A DNA stretch of 64,000 bases from Ignelater luminosus. Lineage: Eukaryota; Arthropoda; Insecta; Coleoptera; Elateridae. Every line of letters starts with the position of its first letter. Position 1 is the stretch's first letter. Positions 1-11,669 of this stretch are shown here, piece by piece. The stretch covers positions 49,825 to 113,824 of the forward strand of contig VTPC01004874.1 of the NCBI GenBank assembly GCA_011009095.1, written 5' to 3'. The notes under the pieces are model-generated. The model worked only from the letters and a program-made list of their open reading frames with translations, was not told the DNA's origin and did not search any database. The translations under genes and the position numbers were made by a program.

Positions 1-585
1 AATTTCGTTAAAGAAAATAATGAGCATAAAGCGAAAACTTAAAGAAAAAGCAGGTAAGCTTGGACTAAAGAGAAAAATCACAGAAATGGGAAACTAATAT
101 GATAAAAACAGAAAAAAGTTTCGGAAGCTGTAAGAAGAAGCCAAAGATATGCGGGCACTAAGAAGAGAAATAAAAATAGCTTACTTGTAAGGTTAATTGC
201 AGATGCAACAAAGACTTGATCAGAGAAGCAGTACGTAAAGAGAGAAAAAAAGATGACAGAGTTGGAAATGAAAAATGTTACAGATAAATTCTTAACTAGC
301 AGGAAAAAAAAGTAAAAGCAAGGTAAATGTTGAGATTAAATCTGAGGAAGACGATTATAAAGAAATCCATCTCTTGGTCGCAGGTAGTGTTCACGTTTCT
401 TACTAATCCTAAAGAGCAAGTGATATGAACACATATCAGAAAGAAAAAATGCATTTTAAAAATACAGAGAACGCATTTAGAGATTTGTAAATAAAATAGA
501 AATAAATAACGAAAACTGTTACTAATTAAAAGTCAGTCTTGGTAAACTGCTAAAAATAGCTTAAAGTTCATAAAAAAAAGATTAC
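1..585. other. intronic sequence of the Domeless-like gene, purine-rich, no gene seen
   Basis: Follows the donor of the sixth coding exon on the minus strand. The plus strand of 1-560 is very A/G-rich and resembles the decayed, lysine-rich middle of LINE ORFs further along the window, but no frame stays open and no motif is secure. Confidence 0.4.
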
Positions 586-1679
586 CTGCCATTCTTCTCG
601 TCCATATTCCGACCGATACATTATACGATGCTGTAATCCAACCGGATACGTTTGCATTTCTAGTGGTATGAACCAACGTAGATAAATGGACTCGGAGGTT
701 TTATTCACATGCGTTAACTCCACAGGTGGATTGGGCACAACTGTTACAAAACAATCAGTTGAAATAAATTAGAAATACAATTTTATCAACTTACCATGTT
801 CATAATGTGAGAGTTTCTTTTTCACTCTGGTTGTACCAAAAATATTTGTCATAGTTAATTCAAAATAGATCTCGGAGTGCATTCGGTTGTATTCTATCCA
901 AGAACAACTGAATCTTGTGCCATTCTCGTGAGAGATCAATTTTGGGCATGGATTACGTAAGTGCCTATTAACAAATTAAAAGTAATAATGTCTAATAAGT
1001 ACGTAGAAGTGGATTTTGACAAACTTACCTATCACTGAGAAAATAATGTGCTAGATTATAGCTTATATCAACAAGACTTTTTGGAGATGTCCATGTACAA
1101 GTGAGATTCTGAAAATTATAACTAGTACACTCGAGATCTATTATAGGTAACGGTTTAGCTAAAATAAACAATATTGGAGTGTATTACATAAAAGGTATTG
1201 TACTAGAGTAACTTACTATCAATGATTATAGTATTTGAACACACTTCTTTATTGTTTAGTTTACAGGCATAGATCGATTTTGATCTTGGTGGCTTTTCTA
1301 TGTGTAGTTTAATAGAAGATGAATTTAGTAATCTAACCTGTAAACAAAGAGAAAAATTAATTTTTAAAGTTGATGATAATTACTTGTTAACATGTTTACA
1401 TTTTCTCTAGGCAGTGTTTTGTTGTCTTGAGTGAAATAAAGATTCCTTGTGTGTTCCTCAGTTAAAATACAAGGTATTTCTAATGGATTTCCATATTCAA
1501 TATAAATTATGTTATCACTTGATTTTCTATCTAAAATTTAAATTTGAGATGACTTTCATGATGGTTTAAATTAATCATAGTAATGATAATAAATACTAAC
1601 CTTTTATACAATAATTATCAGCTGATATATACTGAATAGTTAGTAGAATACCGATAGATACCCAAATATTCCTATCCAT
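586..1679 (-). CDS. dome: Domeless-like class I cytokine receptor, 5' part (six coding exons, partial)
   Basis: Cell-surface receptor of the insect JAK/STAT pathway, by family. On the minus strand I join exons 1679-1601, 1530-1400, 1337-1217, 1158-1029, 964-795 and 740-586. All have GT-AG borders and join in phase into 262 codons with no stop. Residues 1 to about 20 form a signal peptide (MDRNIWVSIGILLTIQYISA). Exons 3-5 carry cytokine-receptor cysteine/tryptophan motifs (LECTSYNFQNLTCTWT, RFSCSWIEYN). Exon 6 opens a fibronectin III domain (PNPPVELTHVNKTSESIYLRW). The last visible donor (gtaat, 585-581) shows the gene continues past the window edge, so transmembrane and STAT-docking regions are missing. 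The end of exon 2 at 1400 was chosen because the competing donor at 1383 brings a stop. Assignment to Domeless rather than another FNIII receptor is by motif recognition. Confidence 0.78.
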
Positions 1680-2046
1680 ATTTACTTATTTCATAATAAA
1701 CATTCCAAGATAAGCTATCTAAAATATAAAATATTTATATATAGTAGAATTAATGGAGAGATTTTTATTATTTATTTGTTGCTTACAACTCAGTCCGTAG
1801 ATGTTACATCAGACACGAAGCAGGCGATTACAGAGACACATTAAAACATGCACGTCATCAACCATTCATGCTATTAAAAACCATAATATACTACGAAACG
1901 CTAATAAATCTCTGTTTTGTGCAAAATGGCCTACTTTGTGTTAGCTATAAACGAGCCCCAGCACAAAAATGTGACATACTATTAAAAGAAAAATATTTGT
2001 ATTAGAAAGTTTACTAAGTATAAAGTAATTTTAATGAAAAACTCAC

Positions 2047-2150
2047 TTGTTAAATTCAGGACCGTCCAAAATGAACTATTCGGGGCATTCAGGTTTTCCC
2101 ACCTGCTGGCCGTCGCAGATACATACGTACAAGTTGCTTCAGGGAACTTG
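2047..2150 (-). other. probable 5'UTR exon of the Domeless-like gene
   Basis: A consensus donor (AACAA|GTGAGT, minus strand) lies at 2047/2046. A matching acceptor (ATATTTTAG|ATAGC) lies at 1719/1718, 39 nt upstream of the ATG at 1679. This suggests a leader intron of 328 nt, 1719-2046. The exon holds a short upstream ORF. Its 5' edge and the promoter are not defined by the sequence; 2150 is approximate. Confidence 0.5.
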
Positions 2151-3584
2151 TGTTAGAAACTGATTTCCTTGAAATAGTAAAGAAGCCTAAGCAACGTGCT
2201 AGTAATCCATTATTAATGAATTATAAATAAATTTGTGTTTATTAAATTTTGTATAATTAAGTTTTTAGATGGTAGTACCAACTCATCCGTCACGAACGCG
2301 CTGATAAAAACAAAAATACTTTGACGAAGTATACTTCCAGTGTAAAAATGTGTATAAATTATTTAATAAACTTAATTAAATAAGTGTGATAAGCGTTTCG
2401 AGAGAGTGTTACACTACTAATACCATCTCTTTTAAAGCAAGATAGTACCTCCAAGTAGAAGATTCTGTGCAAACCTTGCAAATCGGGAAAACAGAAACAG
2501 TTTGACCGTGGCCTACTCTAGACGACTGACATAAAAAGTTTAATGACATTCCTTCTTTGGATGATGCTGTTGATTATTATTAAATTATAATGCGCGTTAA
2601 CGCGTTGTTTCTTAACAAAATCCGTGAACGATCTTTTTTGTTATTAATTTTTGTTATAAATCGTCCGTTCTCTTTACATTGTTTTTTGCGTGCTACTATA
2701 TCCGCGCAATGTACTGTAGCAATAAAAAAAATGTTTTACTCTTGTATTACCGCAAACCAAATATTCTTAGAAAAACTGAGTTTTCTACTTGATAATTATA
2801 ATTATCTGACGATTTTTAATATTGATCTTCCTAAAACTGTCCACTATAAATAACTTTATTAGAATTTTAACTTTTTATGGTCTTTCCTTCAATTTATACT
2901 CCCACTCGATATTATGTACGTAACTAAGATATAAAATATTCAAGACTAATAAATGATTTCTATTTAAGGAAGGAATGTATTGACAACATTGCAAATATAA
3001 AAAACAGACAGGATACCCTTTTCATAAGATATAATGAAGTTTTTGATTCTAATTTTCCAAATACGTACAAAAACCATAAAACAACAGCAAGCAAGAAAAT
3101 CCGGGTTTTTCTAATAATTGTCTTCTAGAAAGTGTGTATTACTAAATAAATCCCTCACAATCAGTGATATTCGTGAAATTGAAAATATAAAAAGATTCGA
3201 AACGTATGCTAAGAAATTCCTTGTGGAAAGGTTTTTATTCACTGGCAGAGTATAAATTATGAATTATAGCTATAATACCATTAACTTGAAAAGTGTTTAA
3301 TTCGTTTTGTTTATTTGCTACATTATAAACATTATAATTAGCTTTAGATATGTTTAGTGCCTATGGCAAATGAACTTGAATAAATAAAAATTAAAATATG
3401 GTAAAAATATTTACTTTCTTCTCAACAATAGCGGTGCTTCTAAAATAAAATAACATTGATAAGAATTAAGAAAACAATGTTGAATCGAAAATAAACAAGA
3501 ATTTATTGCTACTGTTTTATTTATCTTGTCTGGTATGGCTGCCGTTCTTGCTAATTTTATCTAGATTAGACTGATTTTAAGTAC
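2151..3584. other. intergenic, no supported gene
   Basis: AT-rich stretch upstream of the Domeless-like gene. The 87-codon open frame at 2590-2853 has no recognisable motif or splice context. The promoter of the receptor gene should lie near 2150-2400, but I see no decisive element. Confidence 0.4.
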
Positions 3585-3665
3585 AGTAAAATCTCTCTAG
3601 ATCGGACACCCACGGGACTTAAGATATGTCCGGTAATGAAAAGTGTCCGAAACTTATAGTTTCCA
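3585..3665. mobile_element. possible pogo/Tigger-type transposon end
   Basis: The stretch starts CAGTAAAATCTCTCTAGATC and then repeats tgtccg and ggacac motifs, as in pogo-like terminal repeats. No matching second end or transposase of that family was found nearby. It abuts the mariner pseudogene to its right. Confidence 0.3.
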
Positions 3666-3723
3666 AAATTGGAAACCTTTAATGAAGAAAATACAAAGTG
3701 CAGATACAATTTAGTAAATGGCT

Positions 3724-4440
3724 TTATTGTTTTTCAAAATATTCGTCCTTAGCATCAATACATTTTTGCATGCGCTCAAACTAATTTTCGAAGCATTTTC
3801 TCCAATCTGAAGCTGGTACCTCGGAAACCGGTAGCCTAAATGCCTCAACGGCTGCTTCAGACGAAGAATAACGATCACCACGCATCTTGTTTTTGATTGT
3901 CGGGAACAGAAAGAAGTCATTTGGTGCTAGATTAGGCGAATACGGACAATGCGACATCAATTTTACTTTTTCACTGGTTAAACAATCGACAGTTTGTGAA
4001 GCTTGCTGGGCACTTGCATTGTCATGATAAAGAAGGATGCGCCAATTTGGATTGTTTTTACTGATTTCACCGATGACTTCCGGCAAACAAATTGTGTACC
4101 AATCGGCGTTCACAGTTCTTTAATCCTCTAAAGCTATGGTTTCCAAATGTCCAGAAATATGAAAGAATGAAGCGATCATTTGCTTTGCAAGACTGCCTGA
4201 ACGAAAAACTTTTGTGGGTTTCGACTCACCTCGAAACATCCAAACAGTGAACTGTTGTTTAGTTCCCGGTTTGTATGAGCAGATCTCACTTTCGTCATCA
4301 GTAACAATGTCGTACACTAAAAATGAACGACCTTGGTTGAATCTTTTCGGCATTTCTGTGTACCAATTCACACGATTCTTTTTTTGAGCTTCACTCAAAT
4401 TATGTGAAATCCAGCGACTGCAAAGCTTGTTCATTGTCAT
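3724..4440 (-). pseudogene. mariner transposase pseudogene (DD34D type), N-terminus missing
   Basis: Read on the minus strand, one frame gives the mariner core and C-terminus. It starts near VTDDESEICSYKPGTKQQ (first catalytic Asp region), continues to YHDNAS, then YSPNLAPNDFFLFP with the third Asp, and ends ERMQKCIDAKDEYFEKQ and a stop at 3724-3726. Two in-frame nonsense codons disable it: TAA at 4120-4122 and TAG at 3778-3780 where the family has Trp. The first third, with the DNA-binding helix-turn-helix motifs, is absent beyond 4440. No convincing terminal repeats were found, so this is a dead fragment. Confidence 0.9.
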
Positions 4441-4769
4441 AAATTTATATTTCCTGCCTGTTGGCTCTGCCTTCCCTTCCTCTCACTTATCTGTTATGTT
4501 GTTGTTGTTGTCTTGCCAAACTGAGAACACTACAATGTTCTCTGTATAATAATTTGATAAAAAAGTCTTTTCATAAATAAGTTATAATTAATTAACAAGG
4601 TGCCAGGAAATCTAACAAATTAGGTCAACGTGCTCAAGAAAGTGCCAGTTCAATTCCTCTAATTTTCATCTCGAGTACGCCCCCGAAAGTAATTATGGAC
4701 TCTTTCACCTCTTCAACCTTTAAATTTGACCGGAAACGTAAGTCACAATTTTAAATTATGACTACGGAG

Positions 4770-4773
<4 letters not shown>

Positions 4774-4828
<55 letters not shown>
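4774..4828. repeat. compound microsatellite (AC)n(AT)n
   Basis: A run of CA dinucleotides passes directly into a run of AT dinucleotides. It sits immediately left of the gypsy gag fragment. Confidence 0.97.
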
Positions 4829-4837
4829 CCGAAAGAG

Positions 4838-5285
4838 CATAACCTCGACAAGGAGATTAAAGAACGCCAGGTAAATATTCTTTTTAATTATATTGAAAAT
4901 AAATGCATCGCAGTTTTTAATTCATTTAATTTAACTGATGCTGAATCAAAACAAATGAAAACTGTAATTGACAAATTTACCGATCACTTACAAAGAAGCA
5001 TTTAACCTTGCTTGGACACAATTTTTTTCGCACGGAAGCAAAAATCCGACGAACTGTTTTACTACAATAATCAGCTTGGGTTTACAATGTAATTTGGGGG
5101 CATTGATAGAGAAACTGACTAAAGCCAAAATAATTTTGGGTTTAGATTCTAAATATGATGATTTAAGAACTTGACTCATGGTCGAGGAGGATAAAACTCC
5201 GACATTGGGTTATGTCACAAAATACCTGAAAACTGCTGAGTCTTCAAAGCAGGCAGTAACCCAGATGCAGAAGGATAATTGTACA
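4838..5285 (+). pseudogene. Ty3/gypsy gag fragment
   Basis: Frame-shifted but recognisable gag-like protein. It reads FNYIENKCIAVFNSFNLTDA near 4890-4940, ARKQKSDE near 5025, GALIEKLTKAKIILGLDSK at 5095-5152 and VEEDKTPTLGYVTKYLKTAE at 5181-5240. This matches the retrotransposon gag pattern of a conserved RKQ segment, a length-restricted linker and an R/K-rich IVLG helix. At least two frameshifts and a stop break it. It is fused without spacing to YqaJ-type sequence on its right, so one element interrupted the other. A second gypsy gag piece of the same type lies at 45159-45655. Confidence 0.7.
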
Positions 5286-5760
5286 GATGTTTCACCAAAC
5301 ATTGACACTGGCTACGGTATTACTAGAGAACCTTTTGCTGTTCAAGCAATTGAAGAGAAAATGTCTGTAACAATAAGAAAGTGGGGGATACTCATAGAAA
5401 AAGAATTTCTGTCAGCCCTGATGGTTTGATTGAAGACGATGGAATGGTGGAAATCAAGTGACTATACACATAAAGACGCTGTCAAATGATATTGAATACC
5501 AAACACGAATATTATTATAAAGTACAAGGACAGTTGCACATTGCAGAACGACAGCACTGTCTCTTCGTTTTTTGGACAATTTCAGGATTCACATGCCAAG
5601 ACATTTATAAAGACGAAGAACTTTGACAACAAAAAATGATTGGAAAACTAACTGATTTTTATCCACATCATTGTTTAATAAAACCAATTGATTCGAGAAT
5701 AGAAAGGCAATTGCCAATTGTAATTATCAAAAACAGTAAGCAGCAGTCTTTTTAAGTAGT
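5286..5760 (+). pseudogene. YqaJ-type nuclease domain fragment of a multi-copy element (copy 1)
   Basis: The reading frame starting near 5310 gives TREPFAVQAIEEKMSVTIRKW. After a frameshift near 5410 it gives SPDGLIEDDGMVEIK (ExK catalytic signature), and after another YYYKVQGQLHIAERQHCLFVFW at 5509-5575 in another frame. This is the arrangement of the YqaJ/lambda-exonuclease-like domain in insect repetitive proteins. Several frameshifts and stops make it non-functional. The related copy at 28700-29900 on the minus strand covers the same stretch and more. Confidence 0.65.
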
Positions 5761-5814
5761 GAAATTTTAAGCACGTACTATGTAGCTCTAAAAGATGTTT
5801 TTGGAAAACTTTTA

Positions 5815-6150
5815 TACTTTTTATTTTTAATCACAGAATGTGAATTTGAAGTTGTGCCGTGGACTTAGGAAACGCCCTGTATATATTGTATCTAAGAAAA
5901 GATTTTGAAATTTTAGTTTATTGCAAGATTTTTTTTGGCACCCTATGGGTAACCTACTAGCTATTCCTTATATCAAAGCTACCTCAATCTCTTCTTCACA
6001 GATAATTTTTTTTTAATTCTCAAACACTAAGATAGCGGTACCGTATTCTTGTCTGTAATTTTTTTAATTTTTGTCTTAATACTATCAGCTAAACAATAGA
6101 TATTGTATATTTATTACTAGTGCTAATCGAAATCCGAATGAAAGTAGAAG
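5815..6150 (+). repeat. dispersed repeat, copy A (inverse of 24487-24795)
   Basis: About 330 bp can be aligned by eye, with gaps, to the reverse complement of 24487-24795. Shared blocks include cacagaatgtgaatttgaag, ctattccttatatc, cctcaatct, tatca-gtaaacaata and atcactagtg-taatcgaaat in the same order. No ORF is seen. It follows YqaJ copy 1 directly. It may be the noncoding end of a transposon. Confidence 0.8.
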
Positions 6151-6317
6151 ACAGTGATCTTTCTGGGATAGAAGAATTGCCAGATGATATTCATGAAAAG
6201 GTTTCATCTCCGCAACCTGGAATTGTCAGTAAAAAAGTGTTCATAGTCTTATAATATTAATTTAGTTATTCGATTCTTAATTGTTTTGATTTTTGGTTTT
6301 AGTAATTTATTTGCATT

Positions 6318-6355
6318 TAACCTAACCTAATCTAACCTAATCTAACCTAACCTAA
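6318..6355. repeat. interstitial TTAGG-type array
   Basis: About seven units of CCTAA/CTAAC with single-base variants (cctaacctaatctaacc). This equals the insect telomere repeat TTAGG on the minus strand. It is short and imperfect and sits in transposon-rich DNA, so it is an interstitial array, not a chromosome end. Confidence 0.85.
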
Positions 6356-7640
6356 ATTGCAAGATCATTGAGAGTCTATGATTGGTGGCGGCGTTTCAGA
6401 AAAATGCTCATAACTTTTGACCCTGACGGTTGAGCCACCTGGAAGTCAGTTTGTTGTGACCCTCTCGTCAAGCCCGATCGATTGATACCCCACCACCTGG
6501 TCCCGTCCTGTTGGTGCGGGTATATGGAATTGTACCTAATATTAATAGTATTATATGCACTTGAACACAATAGGTAATAATTAACGCACTATAGTTGCAT
6601 CTTTATTAGAGGTTCGTAATTTCGGAAACTGTATGAGTTTCGGAAATAACCAAACACGTCTTACTGCAATAGTATTTGCTATAAGATCTGCCACATCCGT
6701 AAATGATTCATTTTTTTTATATTTTTATACATGTATAATCCCTTAACAGTACGAAAATCCCTAATTCATTTTATTTTGCAAATAAAAGAAGGTTTTCTAG
6801 AAAATCCCAACTACAATGAGATGTAACCAAATATATAGTTTCTTTGTTTCACAGTACTCTTACTTATGGATATCTATCCACAAGGTACGATTTTATTAGC
6901 CCTTTTACTGTGGCACTCAATTGTAATAGCAATGTCCACTGTGCGTTTTTGGAAACCTTGTGCAGAAGCGTACGCCTCCCGCACTCAACTTCGCTTTTGT
7001 AGTTGGTGAATTACAGAGCATAAGCGGATTCGTACGTTCCCGCCGTTTCATAGGTAGCGGTAGAATCTTTTCAGCGACGTAGAAGATATTATGAGAACCT
7101 AACATGACTCTGGCCTAAAATAAATTATAGAGGAGGTCCCCTTCCAGCTTTGAGACTGCCAAAACCCCCTCTAGCTTCAAGCTAGTTCCTTGGACTTCTA
7201 ACTAGTCATGGCATGTTTTCCCCCCTACTTCTTCTACGACTCTTGACCCAATCTTTCCCGAACCAAAAGCTGCGACTGCTAAGCCAACATTAGTTATTTC
7301 CAACGAACTCCTTTGGAGTTGTTACTGAATTTGCAAAGTCTCTCTGCATTTTTTTTCAAATCTTAAAATTTTGACTTCAGATTTAGATTCTACATCAAAA
7401 TCTAAAGACCACGTGAAATATCTCTTTGGGAATATGATCACAAAGGCCTCCAAAATTTGAAAAATTTTCACAAATTTTGTTTTCACTTTAGAATCGTAGT
7501 CTGCATCAAAAAATAAGAGGCAGGTGTACTTTCAGTTTTTTGATATCACTTTGGAAACAATAACATTGGCCGCTAAAAGATAAATGTTTGTTTATTTTTG
7601 TGAACAAACTGTTGCTCGAATTCACTAGCAACGCTATTGC
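6356..7640. other. no supported gene
   Basis: Contains open frames of 60-64 codons on the minus strand (6376-6570, 6917-7105) with no recognisable motif, and low-complexity AT-rich DNA. The moderately GC-rich patches at 6440-6520 and 6960-7100 look like old transposon debris but cannot be assigned. Confidence 0.4.
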
Positions 7641-7644
7641 CCGT

Positions 7645-8240
7645 CCCTAGCCAGGATGAGAAAGGAGGAGGGGGAGGAGTTAGCAACCTTGTTAAAAAAC
7701 CTAGGTTCAGCTAGCCCGGCTGACAGCACCCGTAAGTGCTCCTACCCGGGATTGCGAGGAGCCAATGGAAGACGGAAGAGAGCTTGCCCTTCAACGACAG
7801 AAGAAACAGATGAACTACTATGGGGAAGACAGATTTCCCAGTTAGGGACAGCAGTCTGCTTAGGGGAAAAAACCTCGAAAACAAATCCCTGGTTCTCCAT
7901 GTATTGATAATCTGTTTATATGAAAAACTAAAAAGAAAACTGAGAAGAAACACATTTGGCCTGTATAGACCCGGAAAAGGCATGTGATAGTATTCCACGG
8001 AAGAATTTATGGGAAACACTACAAACACTGGAAATAAAGCCTAACATAATTAACATCATAAAAGAACTATACAAAGAAAATATATGTAGAATAAAGTAGG
8101 ATGGTTACCTGTCCACACTAGTAACAACTCCAAAGGCACTCAGACAGGGTTGCTCGCTTTCCCCGACTCTATAATTTATACCTGGAATGTGCACTAAAAG
8201 ACTGGAAGAGAGGAGCACAAGAGAATGGGAATACCTATAA
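7645..8240 (+). pseudogene. LINE reverse transcriptase fragment
   Basis: The part from 7955 reads IDPEKACDSIPRKNLWETL then IIKELYKENI and, after a stop, LRQGCSLSPTL. These are RT blocks 2a-4 of non-LTR retrotransposons (normally with an FDS and QGCSLSP signature). Three or more stops are present and the YADD block is not reached. The open frame at 7656-7907 just upstream may be part of the same ORF but shows no decisive motif. Confidence 0.75.
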
Positions 8241-9569
8241 ATAAATATTACTTGTAAAATTTACATTTTATCGATGACTAGGTGGTTATAGTACAGAATG
8301 CCTACGACCTTGAATTTATGATCATTATTTTCAGTTTCATTTGTTAATTAATGCAAATAAAAGTAACAAAGTCAATCCCTCAACTTAATTTGTTTTATCT
8401 CAATTTTGTATTAATTAAAAAAAATATCTAGCATAAAACAAACTACCTTCGATATACAACATTTTTAAAATTCAAAAAACAGTTAACAATTAACTTAGCT
8501 TTTTAAATATGTATTTTGGGTAGGGTTATTCTTTTTTACGTTGAGGTTGTAAAGTTTGGAATAGTGGTAAAATCGATAAAAACAATTTTTCAAAAAAGCG
8601 CTAGAACACTACAGGTTTTAGGTCGACTATTGTAATTTTGCGGCAAATTTGGAAAAAATGATGACAATATCGATTACCTATTTTTCTTTAAATGACATCT
8701 TTGCATTTTCTCCTAGGTTTTGATGGAGCTAGAAGTTCTCTTTCTAATTACATAAATCTGTACTAGGTTATACGGTAAACAAAATTGAAGAAAAGGCGCT
8801 GTAAATGTTTACGTTTAGGGTATTTATGTAAGATGTCAGACTAACAAGAGAAAGAAGCTTAGATACTAGCGGGCTGTCTTCAGTAGTTATCCTAATCCTT
8901 GCTGTGCAAGAATCATTATTAAAATTCCAATTGATTCTTTAACTGTACAGGTTGATTGCAAAACGTAAATTATTATTTCTCTCGATTCTTTTACATGGTA
9001 CCACCGTACATGTTTTTGTGATTTCAAAGAATTGCACATTAATTAAAGCTGCGTGCAATTCTCTATCGAACAATAGCCAAATTCAATTCAATAGAATAAA
9101 AAGAACGGAATCTAATGATGGTTATGATAAGACAAAACGTCGTAGGTAAGTTTGGATTAATTAGACATATTAGATCCAAAAAGTGCTTGTAGAAATTCTT
9201 AAAAATAAGAAAGTTGTGGTCGAAAACGAGAATCGAGGAATCTCGTTGTTTGAGGTTATGTAGTATGAAAACGTAGAAATTTCTTTTTGGATTTTTATTG
9301 GCCATTAGAATACGCAACTTTGTCCCAATTTAATCTACCTTGCATCTCTTATACTTTCTGAGATTTCGGTGGTGAGCCTCAAATTCAAATACCCAGTAGG
9401 AGGCTTTGTGCTTTACTTCCGTCACCCATAATTGACTCCAGTACTTATACATATTCTCTTTTTTTGGTGTTTGCGTCTACCCATACTTACTTGTTATGCA
9501 TTGCCATCTTTCTATAAAAGAGCTGTTGGTTATCCTGAAATTGTTTATTTTGTTGGTATCTAAGATTAC

Positions 9570-10010
9570 GCTCACTGTATCTTCATATTTGACACGCATA
9601 CTTCTTGACTACGTCTTACGTTTCCAGTAGGAACCTCTACTTGAAGTTGCTTGTCTTGTCCGTTTCTGATTTCATTTAGTTCAGCAGTGGACAGAACTTG
9701 CCTTCTAGGTATTGATCTAACTTGATTAGCTAGCGTTTCTTTACTGGATGTTGATTTTCCCATAGCGTCAATGATCTGACTGGATAGTGCTTTACTCTTT
9801 GTCCCAATTTTATAGCGACGTAATAAGCGCGCATTAAGTCGATATTCTCTTCTCTTTTCCAGCGTTTATACTCCTTTTGCACTTCTGGTTTAGCTGCGGG
9901 ATTCTTTTTAGTAGAACCCAAGCTGCGTCCATTTGTCACATCTACGTCGGAAATGGAGCTGGGCCTTACGGTACCTGCCTGCAGACGAGCACCACTTGCC
10001 ACGTAGGATG
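9570..10010 (-). pseudogene. LINE ORF N-terminal fragment (probable)
   Basis: Two minus-strand frames meet near 9745: WKREENIDLMRAYYVAIKLG, then ANQVRSIPRRQVLSTAELNE. A charged segment with a conserved pair of aromatic residues, followed by a QVR-I-R---L---EL-EI block, is common at the N-terminus of insect non-LTR retrotransposon polyproteins. There is a frameshift between the two parts and no RT domain follows. Assignment is by pattern only. Confidence 0.45.
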
Positions 10011-11588
10011 GTCCCGACCTGGTTTGCTGGTCTTCTTTTTTCCACAGCAGTTACACGCTACGTTGACGGGGGTGTTGGAAAACTACGCTAAACACTGGAA
10101 GACGTCAAATAAACATTTTGTTAGCTCGAGATTCCACCATTTGGAATGTAGCAAAGCTTGACAATCTGTGACGCTGCACTGACTGTACAAAACGTACGTT
10201 TAGAATTCACGAAATTGTAGTTACAATTCGAATTCAGGGACTTACAGGTGTGGTTTTTCATGATGTTATTAAATGTTTGAATATCTTGGGAAGAACTGTA
10301 GGAATTTTGCGGAAAACGCTGGGAATCTGCTCTACACCCGTGGATACTAAAAACCCAAAAGAGTATTGGTTATTTAGTTTAATTAATTTACGTATTATGT
10401 CAGACCATTCGAGACCTAGCAGAATATGTTTGTTTGGCATCTATGACAGAATTTTATGAAGCGCCTTTGTGTAGTAAACAGGCTAGTACATGGTGCGTTT
10501 AATGTCATCAGTTTCGATACCGCGGCGACCATGGCAAGTTAATAAACACGATAATGAAATGCAATAGAAAGTACACTGTATACAATTCAGTAATAAATTC
10601 GCGTTATTCTCGTTTAAATAATGTGCTGGACCGCTGGCCATCAGAAGTTTTATTCGTGATAACGAGCACGTGCGTAAACAAACCTTTTCGGGGAAGGCTT
10701 TACTTAATATTTTTTAGTGTTAATTTTGTATTAGACTGATAAATTAAGATAATAGTTTATAATTGGTAGATTATTACCAGATGATTTTATGTCTAATCTA
10801 GTAAATAATTAATTGTGTTTTTATATCTTAATGGTAGTCTAAAGACGTCCCTGCCTTAGGCCTCGGGAAGTTAAAATTTGATTTAATTTTGCTTAATTTA
10901 ATCAGACAGATAAGTTTAATACTAAATTAATACTTTATTATATTGTTTGTAATTATTGCTTTTAATTTTTCTCTAATTAAATAGTGTCTTAAAAAAAATA
11001 TTGCATAATAAAGTTTTTTTTACTCTTGGGATTGCCGTTTCCATTCGTAGTTAGTATTGTAGACTACTGCATAAATAACCGGTTTTTTGTTTAGCAAATA
11101 AAATTTAAATATTTTTATTTTGATTCATACCACTGTGTTCATTAACTTTTAAATATAAAATATTGTAAAACTAAATTCTAATTAACCTCTAGATACAAAT
11201 TTTTAAAAATTGTACAACAAAAAAAATCAGCAGTAGTTGAATATTTTGATAATATACTGTCAGAAAAGAATAGCTTGAAGCTGTACTAAACATATAAATT
11301 ACAATGTTACCAGGAAAACTCATAACAAACGTCAACCAAAAGTCAGTACCGCATTAATGCTGATAACAAGCTGAGAACTATCTTTACGAAACCCTTATCG
11401 TTGCTCGATCTACCGCCTTGTATTAAATGGAAAAAAAAACTAAAAGAAAATTTGTTTAAATTTAAGAATTGTTCTTGTTTATCTGATTGTTCAGATAACA
11501 TACTATTTGTTAAAAAATCAAATAAACAGAATCAACTGAAACTAGATATTTCGAAGTAGGTACATAACTTACAATATCTAGAAAAGTC
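10011..11588. other. no supported gene
   Basis: AT-rich sequence with short open frames on both strands (for example 10250-10459) and no motif. Nothing looks spliced or structured. Confidence 0.35.
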
Positions 11589-11596
11589 AATAGAGG

Positions 11597-11661
11597 CAGT
11601 GGCGGATGGTGATTTAACGTGGTTTGTGCACCCCCTGAAGTTAGGTCACCAGCCGCCACTG
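11597..11661. mobile_element. 65-bp hAT-like miniature element
   Basis: CAGTGGCGGA at 11597-11606 is mirrored by CCGCCACTG at 11653-11661, a common hAT terminal sequence. The 8-bp flanks, aatagagg on the left and attacagg on the right, agree at 6 of 8 positions, which fits a decayed target-site duplication. It is too short to encode anything. Confidence 0.6.
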
Positions 11662-11669
11662 ATTACAGG

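Noticed and set aside
6318..6355. True telomere
   Set aside because: Under 40 bp, imperfect, and followed by more than 57 kb of ordinary sequence.
8952..9149. 65-codon frame ending in a strong donor-like CGTAG|GTAAGT, a possible first exon
   Set aside because: No partner acceptor with a matching frame and no recognisable protein; left unannotated.
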